Positions 46,046-57,225 of a stretch of 64,000 nucleotides of DNA are shown piece by piece. The notes beneath the pieces are model-generated. The model searched no databases and was not told the origin of the DNA. It saw only the letters and a program-made list of their open reading frames with translations. The DNA lies in assembly GCF_051622035.1 (NCBI RefSeq), contig NC_135355.1, positions 38,731,986 to 38,795,985 on the forward strand, given 5' to 3'. How positions within the stretch are numbered: the first letter of the stretch is position 1; every line of letters begins with the position of its first letter. The DNA is from Arctopsyche grandis. Lineage: Eukaryota; Arthropoda; Insecta; Trichoptera; Hydropsychidae. The position numbers and the translations under genes are program-made.

Positions 46046-46149
46046 AGGAATTAACAAATAAGAAACAAAAATACTAACAAGATTATTAAAATACTTCCAA
46101 CTGTCATCATAACTTAGTTCAGTTCCATCGATGAAAAGACATACAGACA

Positions 46150-46860
46150 TTTTATTTTATTTTTTACATAGATATATACCAGAAAGGCCAACAGGTAGAC
46201 CCCAATGCGCCTTCCTAGACAATTAATTACAAACATTGCAGCGTTTTTATTACATAAATCGCTGTATTTCGAGAGGGTGACGAACATGAAATTAACAAAA
46301 AATTAATTAATTCAACTTTTCCCAAACTACTTTTCCCGCGACCCGGTTATTTTAATATTTCTCCTTCGTGACCCACTACATTTGTTATCGCCTACATATA
46401 CTACCAGCCTATCAGTAAAATAAAACAGTATATTTATGTATGTTCATACAGTCTTTATATGTTATAATACAAAATAATTTACTCTGATAAACCTATAAAT
46501 AAATCAAATGTTCCAATAAATTATTATCTAAAGAAATTGGCGACCCGGCATTTTGCTTTTTGTGACCCGGTACCGGATCGCGACCCATCATTTGGGAAAC
46601 GCTGAATTAATCCATAGATACATCTATGGATTTAGACTTGTACATATTTTTTTTACATATTGTACATAAATCAAATTCAGATATTTGTGCAAGTGGGTAG
46701 GATGATTTTTGCCAATTTGTTGGAACCGTTTCAATGAAAATCAGATTTTGCCAAAAAATTAGCAAACTCTGACAAGAAACGATCGACTTAAAGTCACAAA
46801 TTTCCAAGTATGACCAGCGATATTAAAGATTAGCACGGGATCGAACCCGGAACCCCTCAG
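46150..46860 (-). mobile_element. SINE, minus strand, split by a hAT miniature element
   Basis: 3' hairpin part at 46185-46225, body resuming at 46613 (AATCCATAGATACATCTATGG) and head with minus-strand B box GGTTCGATCCCG near 46837-46848. The interruption is 46313-46604. Confidence 0.7.
46313..46604. mobile_element. hAT miniature element with 8-bp target duplication
   Basis: The right end reads TTTGGGAAACGCTG; its complement CAGCGTTTCCCAAA is a well-known hAT terminus. The left end is CAACTTTTCCCAAA. Both are followed inward by CGACCC/GGGTCG-type sequence. Flanks AATTAATT (46305-46312) and AATTAATC (46605-46612) match at seven of eight bases. No coding capacity. Confidence 0.75.
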
Positions 46861-47165
46861 TACTAATGATATATCATATACATATATATATATATATATG
46901 CATAGCATATATCAAAAATGGGTTTGCTACAAATCGCTGCAAACGACGCGGCTGCATTTCAGTTTTTGACGTCTCGACGAAATTTAAGCATGTACGAAAG
47001 ACGAGATGACATTTCGATGTGCATTGATGATTGACAATTATTAAAAATGAATTGGATCTTTCTGGCAAGTAGCGATCTGTAGCGGAGCGATCAAAAATTT
47101 CATGCAAAGTTCAACTAAAAATTTACCCAAAAGTAGATTCAACAGCCAAACATAAATATGTACAT
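46861..47165. other. Intergenic sequence, nothing recognised
   Basis: Includes a short TA repeat at 46877-46900. The 77-codon minus-strand frame has no recognisable feature. Confidence 0.4.
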
Positions 47166-47169
47166 ACGT

Positions 47170-47595
47170 AAAGTACTAATATTCAACTAACAATTCACGA
47201 GTCTATGACAGAATCACTAATAACCATACTAACACTCTTGTGATGAGTCTCTGTGATTACAACGAAATGTCTATACCCTTCAGGTATACATATGTATACA
47301 CAGATTACCTAAACACAATCTGCTTTAGGTCATCGACTTTATAGAGTCTTTAATTAATATTATGTATTAGATGTATTATGAGCATTTATAAGAATTGTAA
47401 ATAGGTTTTTGAGCTCTTTTTTCCTATTTTGCTGTACATTAACATTATAATAAGATAATACTATGATTACTGACAAAATTAAATTGAAATTGTAAAATAG
47501 AAAATGACCAGTAGATCAGTAGCTATTAAAATGGATATAAGATGTATTGTGAACATAATTTCGTAATAATAAAAAGCATTTAAAAATCAAATTTC
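47170..47595 (+). mobile_element. LINE-B copy, plus strand
   Basis: Read directly: SMTESLITILT.L at the end of the coding tail (about 47205-47245), then the 3' UTR with CTAAACACAATCTGCTTTAG and the end AATAATAAAAAGCATTTAAA. It confirms the orientation assigned to the other LINE-B copies. Confidence 0.7.
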
Positions 47596-48705
47596 AACTT
47601 AAACAAAATGGCTCATAATATACACATGTACGTTCATTCGACGTAATTAGAAGCGTTCGTGTTAAAGTCTGTCACCTGGGCGACATGCAATGTGCAAATC
47701 ATTCAGCAAGTGCACGTTGCATTATGCAATCGACGACGGTTTTAGGGGAAGAGACCGCGTTAATTAAGCCTGGCAACTAGGAAATTGAAACACTCCTTCG
47801 AATTACACAGAAATTGTTTTAATAATATAATAAGGGGGTGGAAAATGAGTAGCTTCACCTCCCCTTGGTCAGGTAGTGATATTTTATTAATTTCTTACGT
47901 GTCGGGTGCGTGAGATTATGGCAGCACGCGATGGACCGATCCATCACCGGATAGTCTGCTGGAATAACATACAACATTCGTTTTGCCTGTTGTTACATCT
48001 CGTACGTCATTTCTGGACGTTGCAAGGGATGGAATACCTGGCGCAGGTGAACCAGTCTGAAAATGGATTAAGGAAAAGTTGACGAAGATGAGGAAAATGG
48101 GTGACTTGGAGAGCTCTTGTAGAAACGCAAATACTGTCAAATATTAAATGAAAAAGTTAATTGAAAAATAATATTATATATACCAACCAGCATTGCCTAG
48201 TGTTGCTCGTATTCTCAGGCTTCCCCCAGCGTTGCTTAGGCCGAAGAAAATAAGGAAAACTTCTTTGCAAAATACTCCGGTACATTAATTGATTAACTAA
48301 CGATTAAAATAATGATAAAGACACTCATTTTGGAAAACACAGCAAAGGTTTAATTCAAACGTTCAAAGGCCTCTAGCCTGGGCCGAATTTAGATAAAAAT
48401 AGAGGCCCTAGGCTATTCCACTTACGAGACCCCTCCAACCCCCATTCTCACTTTATTAAAAACATGTATAACAATCATTACTTATGTTAATGACTATACG
48501 TCTTTGATTAAATTTCAATGACACCGTCCTCTAATAAAACTGAAAACAAAAATAATGACTTAAATTCTTCAGTATAGTAATATAATTATAATACAATTTA
48601 ACAGTACATTAATATATGTACCTGTTAAATGTAATATGTCGTGATTAATATGATTTAAAATTATCTCTGTGATCTATGTCATATTTATGCTATAACTAAC
48701 CTTTA
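47596..48705. other. Intergenic sequence, possible decayed element ends
   Basis: 48185-48235 (CCAGCATTGCCTAGTGTTGC) resembles 49455-49480 (CCCAGCAATGCTCGGGC), probably ends of a decayed element family. 48365-48440 carries paired AGGCC/GGCCT motifs. No gene recognised. Confidence 0.35.
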
Positions 48706-48709
48706 TAAT

Positions 48710-49010
48710 AAAATATAGAGTGAAAAACAAAAAGTTATAGGCGTTTAAACAATTAAATTGGAAAAAAGGGAAGAGTGTGGATAAATACGGCAATGTGAAT
48801 AATAGACGTCACCGAAAACGATAATGGAGTTTTTTCAAGCGTATCTATTACGATTATTTTTCACCATCGTAATGGCGGATTTGATTTCCACATATATTGA
48901 TGACCAAACTGAGCAAAATGGCAAAGTTTGAAAACGATCGGAAGAGTGTGGATAAGAACACAAATTTCGTCAGACAAAAAAATCGAAAGCGAGCTTAGAA
49001 GATGCTAGTA
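48710..49010 (-). mobile_element. Repeat family R-A variant, minus strand
   Basis: Collinear in reverse with 34180-34560: AAAAAGTTATAGGCGTTTAAA, GACGTCACCGAAAACGAT, TTTTTCACCATCGTAATGGC, GAAAACGATCGGAAGAGTG. Confidence 0.65.
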
Positions 49011-50190
49011 AAAAATGTGGTAAGGAAACAAATAAGAATTTTCGAGAATATAAAATTTTATGTTTATGAAAACCAATTATAGTTACGAAAATATAATTCA
49101 AACACACGTTCATATGTGTAAAATAAATTTTAGAATTAACAAAATTAAAAAAAAAAAAACATAAAGAACGTGAATATTTTAGCACAAATTAACGAAATCA
49201 CTAAAGTATGAGAACTGTTTTTAACTATTTTTAGCTATAATACAGTATCGAAACCAACAACTCGACTCCTCGAAAGTTGAGAACGAAATTCCCGAAAAAT
49301 AAAAATCTTTTCTTTCATATTAGCAAAAATTTATTAGAAAAAAATAATTTTTTACAAAAGAAAAATTCGGCTTTTTCCAGTTTATGAAGTCGGAGAACGT
49401 ATTATGAGTCTTAAACCATTCTCCGATTTTTGGAACAGTCTATAGACAAATACACCTACCCAGCAATGCTCGGGCATTATATTATATATGGAGACTCTTC
49501 GACACTTTACAAAACGCGTTTCCCATATATCCGGGCGTTTCTCAGGCGTAAAAAAATTGGGAAAACTTTGACTCTTCCCGAAACACAATTCTCCGGAAAA
49601 TATTAAAATTGACTATCTAACTATGTACTTAAGTAATGACAGGAACTCTTGTTTTAGAGACCTTCCAAAGCACGTATGCATTATAAGCCTTCAAAGGGAT
49701 CTAACGCTTTTCAATTAGACAATGAACATATGTACAATGAAAGCTTCCAAAATTTACTTGTGGGGAAGCTTCTTTCACCATGAAATTTCAGGGGAAAAAT
49801 ACTCCCCTAAATGGAATGTAAAACGTGAAGATGAGTGTAGCCGAGCAATCCAAATACCTTTGTTATTTGTCGAACAACATATGCACATACATATTTACGT
49901 CTATGATTTTTCTTATGATTATCATAAAATTATCATTATGAAAACATGTTTACAACCGCATTCATATATGTATATGTATGTACATAAATACATATTTATA
50001 ATTGATAACTAAAGCCCATGAACTGTCGACGTAAATATTGAAAATAATATAAAGACAAATTGAAATTGGTTCAAATCTCTTAAAATGGTTACATTTTTAA
50101 TTATAGTATAATAATAAACCATATGACAATATGTACTATCATTTGCTATTTACTTGTAAGCGTATGATACAAATAGAACTGGTGGATAAT
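49011..50190. other. Intergenic sequence upstream of Kelch paralog 2
   Basis: AT-rich. It holds an element-end-like CCCAGCAATGCTCGGGC (49458) and microsatellites near 49960. Part of 50095-50190 appears alignable with the 5' flank of Kelch paralog 1. No other gene recognised. Confidence 0.4.
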
Positions 50191-50193
50191 GGT

Positions 50194-50281
50194 TCACGAT
50201 AAGCTTATCTATCACCACAAATTAAATATCTTCATGATACAGTAGGTATATAAATACAAATCCTCATAGTACAAATCACTC
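50194..50281 (+). promoter_or_regulatory. Promoter of Kelch paralog 2: GATA palindrome, TATA, initiator
   Basis: GATAAGCTTATC (50198-50209) is a perfect palindrome of two GATA sites, followed by TATCACCACAAATTAAATAT. TATATAAATA (50247-50256) lies about 29 bases before the initiator TCACTC (50276-50281). The block is nearly identical to 8936-9019. Transcript starts are inferred, not shown. Confidence 0.7.
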
Positions 50282-53095
50282 ATCGCAGAGATTATCTACA
50301 GTTGGTAAGTCCTGCTATATTGTATTTAATGTATACTTATTTGGAATATGTTCAGCTTACAATTCGATTCATTTTCAGAATTAGACTTTCTTGAAAATTA
50401 ACGTGAAAGATGATTGAAGTGGAGGCTAAACCAGGCTTCACAACAAATCTTCATAAATATTTGTACGATGCCATGAAAGATCGAAAATTCATCGACGTGA
50501 CTTTCGCTGTTGGAAACCGGAGGTATCATTATTTAATTTCAAAAATAGATATCATTTAAAATATTACTTCTAATAACCGTTCTGTGCTATTGCAGTTTTT
50601 TTGCACATCTCGTAGTGCTTTCGGCTTGCAGTGAATTCTTCGTCGAAAATAGATACAAGCTAAGTGCCGTATTTTCCGAATACAACCACACGGTAATCGA
50701 AGCTATATTGAAATATTGCTACACTGGAAAAACAAGTACTAATCGCTTTCATATTAAAAACAAATTATTCGTCTTACTCTGTGTAATATTTTACAAACGT
50801 TTCCAGATATCGAAAACAAGCACTTCAAAAATTTCATGAAACTAGCCGAAAAGATACAAATAAAAAGCATTGCCCCTCAATTCGAAACGATCGATGCAAC
50901 GAATTGTGTGAAGGTCTTGGGTCTTTCGGAAGATCCAAAGTCGAGAGAAAAAGCAACGAGTTTGACTATCGACAACTTTAATACTGTAAGTGTTGATTTC
51001 AATAAATCCATTGTGATTTTTTGCATAAGTAAAATTTTTATTTGTGTTTCAGTTGTACAAAAATCAGGAAATAGTCAATCTGCCAGTTTCGTCTTTAGCC
51101 GATATTTTGAAGTCGGATAAATTGAACGTTTCGGCTGAAGAACTCTTTGAATCTGTGAAATTATGGGTCAAGTCTGATGAAACAAACCGTAATAGTGACT
51201 TAGTAGATCTGTTAAGTCTCGTAAAGTTGCCGTCGGTCACGATGGAGGTATTTGAGTACCATTAAATTTGTTATCATAGAATGCAATTAAATATGCCATT
51301 TAACAACATGTATGTAACTCTTTCAGTTTCTAGTCAAGGATGTTTTGGTTTTCTGTTCTCCTTATGAGGAGTGCATTGGAATTCTTCAACAAGCGATAGA
51401 ATCAATTTTTCTAAATTCACAATCGAAATTATCTGTTGCCGAACAAAATTTTGAGAATTCTCAATCGAAATTGTCCATTTCTGAGCAGAATTTAAAAAAC
51501 TTACAATCAAAATTGTCAACTTCCGAACAGAATTTTGAGAATTCTCAATCGAAATTGTCCGTTGCCAACCAGAATTTAAAGGATTGTCAATCGAAATTGT
51601 CCATGGCCAAATTGAAATTTAACCATTTTGAATTTGACAAAATAGCACTCATCGGTGATTATAGTATTGTAAGTTCTATATCACAAGTCTTTACTTGAAT
51701 TAATGACAAATTAATTATTTCCTTTAATGCCCATTTTGTTTTTTAGGAAGCAAATACCATCGATGTTTATGATGGAAGGAAAAACACTTGGACCTTAAGT
51801 AAAAATTTTGACTTTGACAGAAATGAATTTGCATCAGTTCTCGTCAATGAAGAAATCATGATCATCGGAGGATGGAAATCTTCTTCTAAAGTACATATTC
51901 GAATTCATAACGTTTCTATGAAATTGAGGTATTTTTCTTAGATTGTAATAAATTTATTTGTTCGAAGGTGGACAGCATTGATTTGAAAGACGGTAAGAAG
52001 CATTCATTGAAACCATTAAATGAAGGTCGTACCTATTTATCAGCAGTGACACTCCGTCACCCTACTTCCACAGACGTATACGTCATCGGAGGATATGTTG
52101 ACAGCAGATTTTCATCAGTGGAGAGGTACATAATCTTAACAATTAAACTTAATTTAATTAAAATCGTGTAACTATTGTTAAATTGGTTTCAAATAGGTGG
52201 AATAGTAAAACAATGAACTGGGACAAGAACGTCGCTCCATTATTGATTGCTGTATATCATCATAGTGCTTCTGTCATTGACGACAGAATCTATGTGGCAG
52301 GTGGTCGAACAATCGAAAATGGAAATAATATATCCATTAACATGTTGCAAGTTTACTCGGTAGATTCCAATTCTTGGTCTTACAGCACTCCGATGATGCA
52401 GGCAAGAGAACAACATTCGGTGAATATATGTTATATGTATTGATGGGTTCCCATAAAAGATCGCCTGTGGGTACTGTGGATAATTTTGAAATAAAAACCA
52501 ATCAAATTTTGTTTTTAGAGCACCGTAAACAATGGAATGGTATATGTTGGTGGAGGTTATATTTATCAAACGACGACTTATTTAGACAGTGTCGAGTCAT
52601 ATGATCCGAAAAAGAAACTCTGGACGGCTTTTTGCACACTGCCAACGCCTGCACGTAGAATTAGCTTATGTTTTTTCCAAAATAAATTACTTAGCATGGG
52701 TAAGCTTAATATGTAGCTTAGTTTGAACCTTTATACGTACATATGTATATGCCTACGACAATTGGACGAGTTTTAGTTGAAGACTTTGAAGAAGAAGGAC
52801 ACGACGGAAATAGACGTTTGAGAAATGTTTGGGAATATGACGACGTAAGCAAACATTGGAAAGCTTTACCAAGTCTCAACGAAGGCAGATATGCAGCAAA
52901 CGCAATCGTCTTACCAAGCAATTCCACCATTTGATCTTCCGTGGAAAAGTTTTCACAAAACTCTAATAAAAAATACAATTCTATTGATTGGAATAATATT
53001 TGAGTTTTAAATTATATAATTTGATTATACAAATTTCTTATTTTGTAATTTTTTGCATAAAAAACCGTGAATAAATCGTTAATTCGTTTGAATCC
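50276..53095 (+). CDS. Kelch-like BTB-BACK-Kelch protein, paralog 2 (intact, 610 aa)
   Basis: Likely a KLHL-type substrate adaptor for a Cullin-3 ubiquitin ligase. A non-coding exon ends at 50304; the next exon starts 50379, with ATG at 50410. Coding exons: 50410-50522, 50596-50735, 50807-50985, 51053-51247, 51327-51668, 51747-51890, 51968-52125, 52197-52419, 52519-52699, 52777-52934; stop TGA 52932-52934. All borders are GT..AG and phases sum to 611 codons. BTB: about residues 20-125 (KFIDVTFAVGNR, FFAHLVVLSACSEFF, YCYTGK). BACK: about 125-235. Coiled coil: about 240-306, five 14-residue repeats. Kelch: about 320-610, with glycine doublets MIIGG, YVIGG, YVAGG, YVGGG and paired W residues. 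Exon 10 uses an acceptor giving an extra acidic VEDFEEE before the last blade. AATAAA is at 53070. Introns are 63-99 bases. The substrate is unknown. Confidence 0.9.
51415..51620 (+). repeat. Coiled-coil 42-bp repeats in Kelch paralog 2 (five units)
   Basis: Five units of SQSKLSVAEQNFEN type, alternating NF and NL forms, within exon 5. The units are more diverged from each other than those of paralog 1. Heptad spacing of L and F/L is kept throughout. Confidence 0.85.
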
Positions 53096-53279
53096 TTAGT
53101 GTTAATTATTTATATTAAATGAATTAACCTTTCATGATAAAAGCTATCATTTGTAAAAATAGCACCGGCTAGAACAGTATACAATAATAAAACAAAACAA
53201 CCTTGAGTCCCTCATAGACCCAAGTTATAATTTCTAAAGCAATTAGTCAACTATTTTACACTACCGTTGTAAGATTTTA

Positions 53280-54150
53280 ATATTTTATTTATTTTATTCT
53301 CAACAGACCATTGTGGCATAACAGGAATTCCTAAAGCGCCACAATGGTCAAAAAATATAACACAAAAAAAAAACAATTAAACATAAATTAATACATAATG
53401 AAAATAATATACTCATCAATTATACATAAAAAAAATACATTTGAACATAAATATAAATAGATCCATACATAAACATAAAAAATAGCATTTAATAATAACA
53501 GATAAAGTAAAAATATCAAATAAAATATAGCATAAGGAATGCCTTGCACCTACAGCCAGTTTCAATAAATATGTAAGAAATAACTACAAATACAAAACAT
53601 CCCTGTAAGACCCAAATGGAAGAGAGTTAATCAAAATTTCACTCATAAATCACAATCAATCATGAAAACAATGATGAGCGCAGACAACCAGATAAATGCG
53701 TTAGAGTAATTTCCGACAATTTACGCTCACTAAGGTGGAAAATATCACATTCAGTCTCGGCAGCAACGATTTCATAAAGAAGTCGAATAGCTCTTGGAAT
53801 AGGAGCCATTCGAAAAAGGACTGTGCGGGCATGAGGTACAGCCAGCACATGATGATGTCTACCACGCACATAGTGATTAGGGACATAAAGTCTCAACTGC
53901 TCCAGCAACAACGGGCATGACGTATTACCACGTAAGAGCAGGAGAACGAAACGAATTAATGAGAAGTTTCTCCGAAGTTCAAGGGAATTATACCCAAGCA
54001 TGCCCAAAAAGAAAGGAGTGGGGTAGAGATATGGGTAATACCCATATTCTTTCCTATATAGGAAACGAAGAAATGCTTTTTGCACTTTCTCAATCATCAG
54101 AGAGTAATTTGCTTCATGCGGATTCCACACAATCGCATTATACTTAGCTT
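53280..54150 (-). mobile_element. LINE fragment: RT C-terminal part and 3' UTR, minus strand
   Basis: The minus-strand frame 54130-53660 (156 codons) reads WNPHEANYSLMIEKVQKAFL, RFLYRKEYGYYPYLYP, then the LRGNTSCPLLLEQLRLYVP and PHARTVLF...PIPRAIRLLY blocks, the usual LINE ORF2 tail. Upstream bases extend it to YNAIVWNP. The 3' UTR contains the class 3 hairpin at 53306-53349 and a T-rich (A-rich on the sense strand) end at 53280. 5'-truncated. Related in layout to the LINE at 35001. Confidence 0.85.
53306..53349 (-). other. LINE 3' hairpin, stem class 3
   Basis: GACCATTGTGGC pairs with its complement around the loop GCTTTAGGAATTCCTGTTAT on the minus strand. Near-identical to 30413-30456. The copy at 58654-58698 keeps the stem with compensating or G-T changes and has loop GCATGAGGTGCTTCCTGTAA. 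Confidence 0.85.
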
Positions 54151-55625
54151 AGTATATGTATGTATATATGTACAAATGTTTCTGATTTTTTTACTTTGTC
54201 TATGTGTTTATATGCTCTCAAATATGATAAGGTTTTAGTCCTATAGGGAGTTTCCCATAGTTTTCATGGCCGCGTTTTTTGGAGCCTCGTCAAACAGTAG
54301 AGGTAGTAGCTGATGTTTTATTTTGGTTTCAACTTTATATTCAATACATCATTACATATTTACATAGTTAAATCCCCTATTCTACAAACGTAAGAAGAGA
54401 TCAATATGACAATACATATATCAGTGTCTTTCAAATGCGGCCACCATAAGATATCTTTCTTTTTGCGTTCATCGATGGACAAAAGTAATTACATTTAATA
54501 TTTCAATGGTGAAATGGGTTAATTTTCTGAAAACATTCAGTTTTAGACTTCATTGAAGTTGCGTCCAAATGCAAATATACCATTTTATTATATTATTTGT
54601 AATACATGTATACTATGTTATAGTATACATGTACATATTACAAATTCTGGATTATATTTAGTTGGTTATCTTTATTATTTTTTTTCAAATTGAATTGAAT
54701 TAAAAAATCATTTCAAATATTGTTGTAAATTAAATAACAGAATCATACGGAGTGACGAAGCCAAATAAAGGTGCTTTAAGCTGTCAGATCTTTTTAAGCT
54801 TTTCCACATTTTACTTTTTATTCGTATTCGAAAGCATCCATAAATCTGTTCTGACTTCTCTGTTCACTTATTTGTAAAATTATTTTAGGTAAATTAGGCA
54901 TTTAAAAAGTCTGGGCAGCATGGTTGCATATGTTCATATTTTATTGGAAAACGACATATTCACACATTATTTTTCATCTACTAAGTATTGATGAACTGAT
55001 AAGCACCATTTTCCAACATGGCTTATATCACTTTTGGGAATATGCAAGCTCAACTTTTATAAGCGTCATCGAAAAGATAAATTATTGTGAATTTTCAAAA
55101 AAAAAATCCTCGGTTATAGTGGGTCAAATTGTCAGCATGAATCCAAGTTAAATGAAACAGTGTAATAAGAATACGCATCTTTGCAAAGCAATAATTTGTT
55201 CCGGGATTTAATAAGACAAAGATTCTATCGAATAATCGACTGTTTGCAAAATTTAGTCCACAGTAGAAAGTTTCAACGCTGTCAAGTAAAATCACACTAT
55301 TTATCAAACCACCTATAGTGTGGTGCTATAAAAGCAATAAAAACAAATTGTAATTACAAATTTTGGTATCTGCCGAGTATATTTCTACTTTATTGAAAGT
55401 ACTATTATGTAACTTATATATGAGGGGTATAAAAGCAAAGGTGCCTATGTCCAAACACACAAAAATGAATTGTGAATGCATTTTTTTCGCAAGATTTTGT
55501 GTTATTGTTTAATAATGGATCTTGGGTTATATCTCGCAATATTTTGGGTTGGGATGTATAATATGTATATATGTATGTAATAAATATATACATTTGTATA
55601 TACGTAAATATGTTTGATACCTTTT
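54151..55625. other. Intergenic sequence, nothing recognised
   Basis: AT-rich. A long imperfect inverted repeat lies at about 54596-54646 (ACATGTATACTA and its complement around TGTTA). Open frames of 75-88 codons show no domain. Confidence 0.4.
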
Positions 55626-55628
55626 TTA

Positions 55629-56165
55629 GCCAGAAGTTTGGCTTAGTGGTAGCGTATATATTTAGCACCACTGAGGTCAAAGGTTCGAGTCCTCGCCACT
55701 GCTGGTTAGATTTGGGGGTTTTGTGACTCCAAATCGATCGTTTCTCTATCAGAGTTTGCCAATTTTATCTGATCATTGCTGAAACGGTTCCTGAAAATTG
55801 GTATTAGATCTAATCCTGCTGTCACAAAAATCTGACTGCGTATAATTTCTAATAATTATACACAGTAATCTGAAATCTATAGATATCTCTATAGACATCT
55901 CTATAATTTCGTATTTATTATATGTATAAAAATTGTATACAAAAAAAAATCTAAAAATAATCCATAGATGTCTATAGATTTTATTATTTCTGATTAATTG
56001 TTATATGCTATATATTCTGATTGTATATGTATGTTTTACTGTATTTCTGATTGTTTATGTATTCTGTATTTCGTTAACGTACACCCGTCGCATTGGAGCA
56101 AATCTGTAATGGCGAGTGTATATTGATTTGTAACAATAAAATAAAAAAATAAAAAATAAATCATA
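55629..56165 (+). mobile_element. SINE followed by a LINE 3' end, plus strand
   Basis: Head GCCAGAAGTTTGGCTTAGTGG (A-box region) and GGTTCGAGTCC (B box, 55683), then the family body to about 55990. 56082-56165 is a separate LINE-like 3' end: an imperfect class 2 hairpin (GTACACCCGTC with loop GCATTGGAGCAAATCTGTAA) and AAATAAAAAAATAAAA. Confidence 0.65.
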
Positions 56166-56381
56166 ATGAATCCACTCATATACATACATATCAAATTTTA
56201 AACTCAAAATATATTTAATAATCTAATGAAATGTCAATAGTATACACTCAATATACATATATGTACAACAAAGTGTTTTTAAGCGAATTTGTGCACTGCT
56301 ATTACTATTTAATGAAATCGAAAGTAAGACTTGAAAACAAAATTGTATATGGCTGTTAATACATACATATATTATAGTAAA

Positions 56382-57225
56382 AGTTTCAAATTAGTCGACT
56401 ACATCGACTATTCGAATATCGAATAGTAACATTCGAAATATCCGAATATATTCGAATAGTTTTAAAAAATAGAAAACAATAGTGTGAAATATATACATTA
56501 AAAAGAAAAAGTAAATTTATATTCATACATAAACTTTATTTTAATTTAAAAAATACATATTTTAAAAATAATAATGCATTAAATGATTCAAAATTTAATC
56601 TCACCCTTAATTTTGTTTTTATTATTCCTGCTGTGGAGAACACTCTTTCAGTAGCGGTTGAAGTTGGCTTAATTGTTAATAAAGTTGTTTCGTTCGTTTT
56701 TTAAAGTTATCCAAGTACTTGAAATCTTTTTTTAACCATTTGGAAATTTCTTGGAATTTGAAAAACGTACTTTTATAACGTGCACGCGCGTTCAATCAAT
56801 TTATTTAATTTGAGAAAAATACCCGGATCGATAACGTGTCACTACGAACTCCGAAACACAACTGAAGTTCAAAACATAAATGATACGAAATATTTCTGCT
56901 TATCCATAAAAATTGCGTTCCCGCTTCGCAATTTTTATGGATAAGCAGAAATATTTCTTTAATAAACTTTGCGTTTCAGATACACGCTGCAATAATTTCT
57001 CTTTCGTAAAATACATAAGCTCAAATTCTAAAGCGAGGAATTCGTCGACGACTAATACGTCTTTCACACAATACACATGTTGCGTTACTCATTTCGAGTT
57101 AAAAATAAAATTGTACTATGTTAAAAAAAAATCTATTAAAAATCTAATTTTTTTTTAACATTAATTTACGAATAGTTAAAAATAGGCCGAATATATTCGA
57201 ATATCGAATATTCGGATTGGAAACT
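56382..57225 (-). mobile_element. hAT element remnant with transposase C-terminus, minus strand
   Basis: The minus strand at about 56710-56575 reads LLTIKPTSTATERVFSTAGI and IKTKLRVRLNFESFNALLFL, the hAT dimerisation domain (P.TS..SERVFS.AG plus RL....V..L.FLK). Ends AGTTTCAAAT (56382) and ATTGGAAACT (to 57225) are imperfect inverted repeats, with TTCGAATA-rich subterminal sequence like the hAT at 23158. No clean target duplication found. The N-terminal half is missing. Confidence 0.65.
56887..56957. repeat. Perfect 31-bp inverted repeat inside hAT remnant
   Basis: Arms of 31 bases (left starts GAAATATTTCTGCTTATCC) flank the nine-base loop TTCCCGCTT. No mismatches. Confidence 0.9.
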
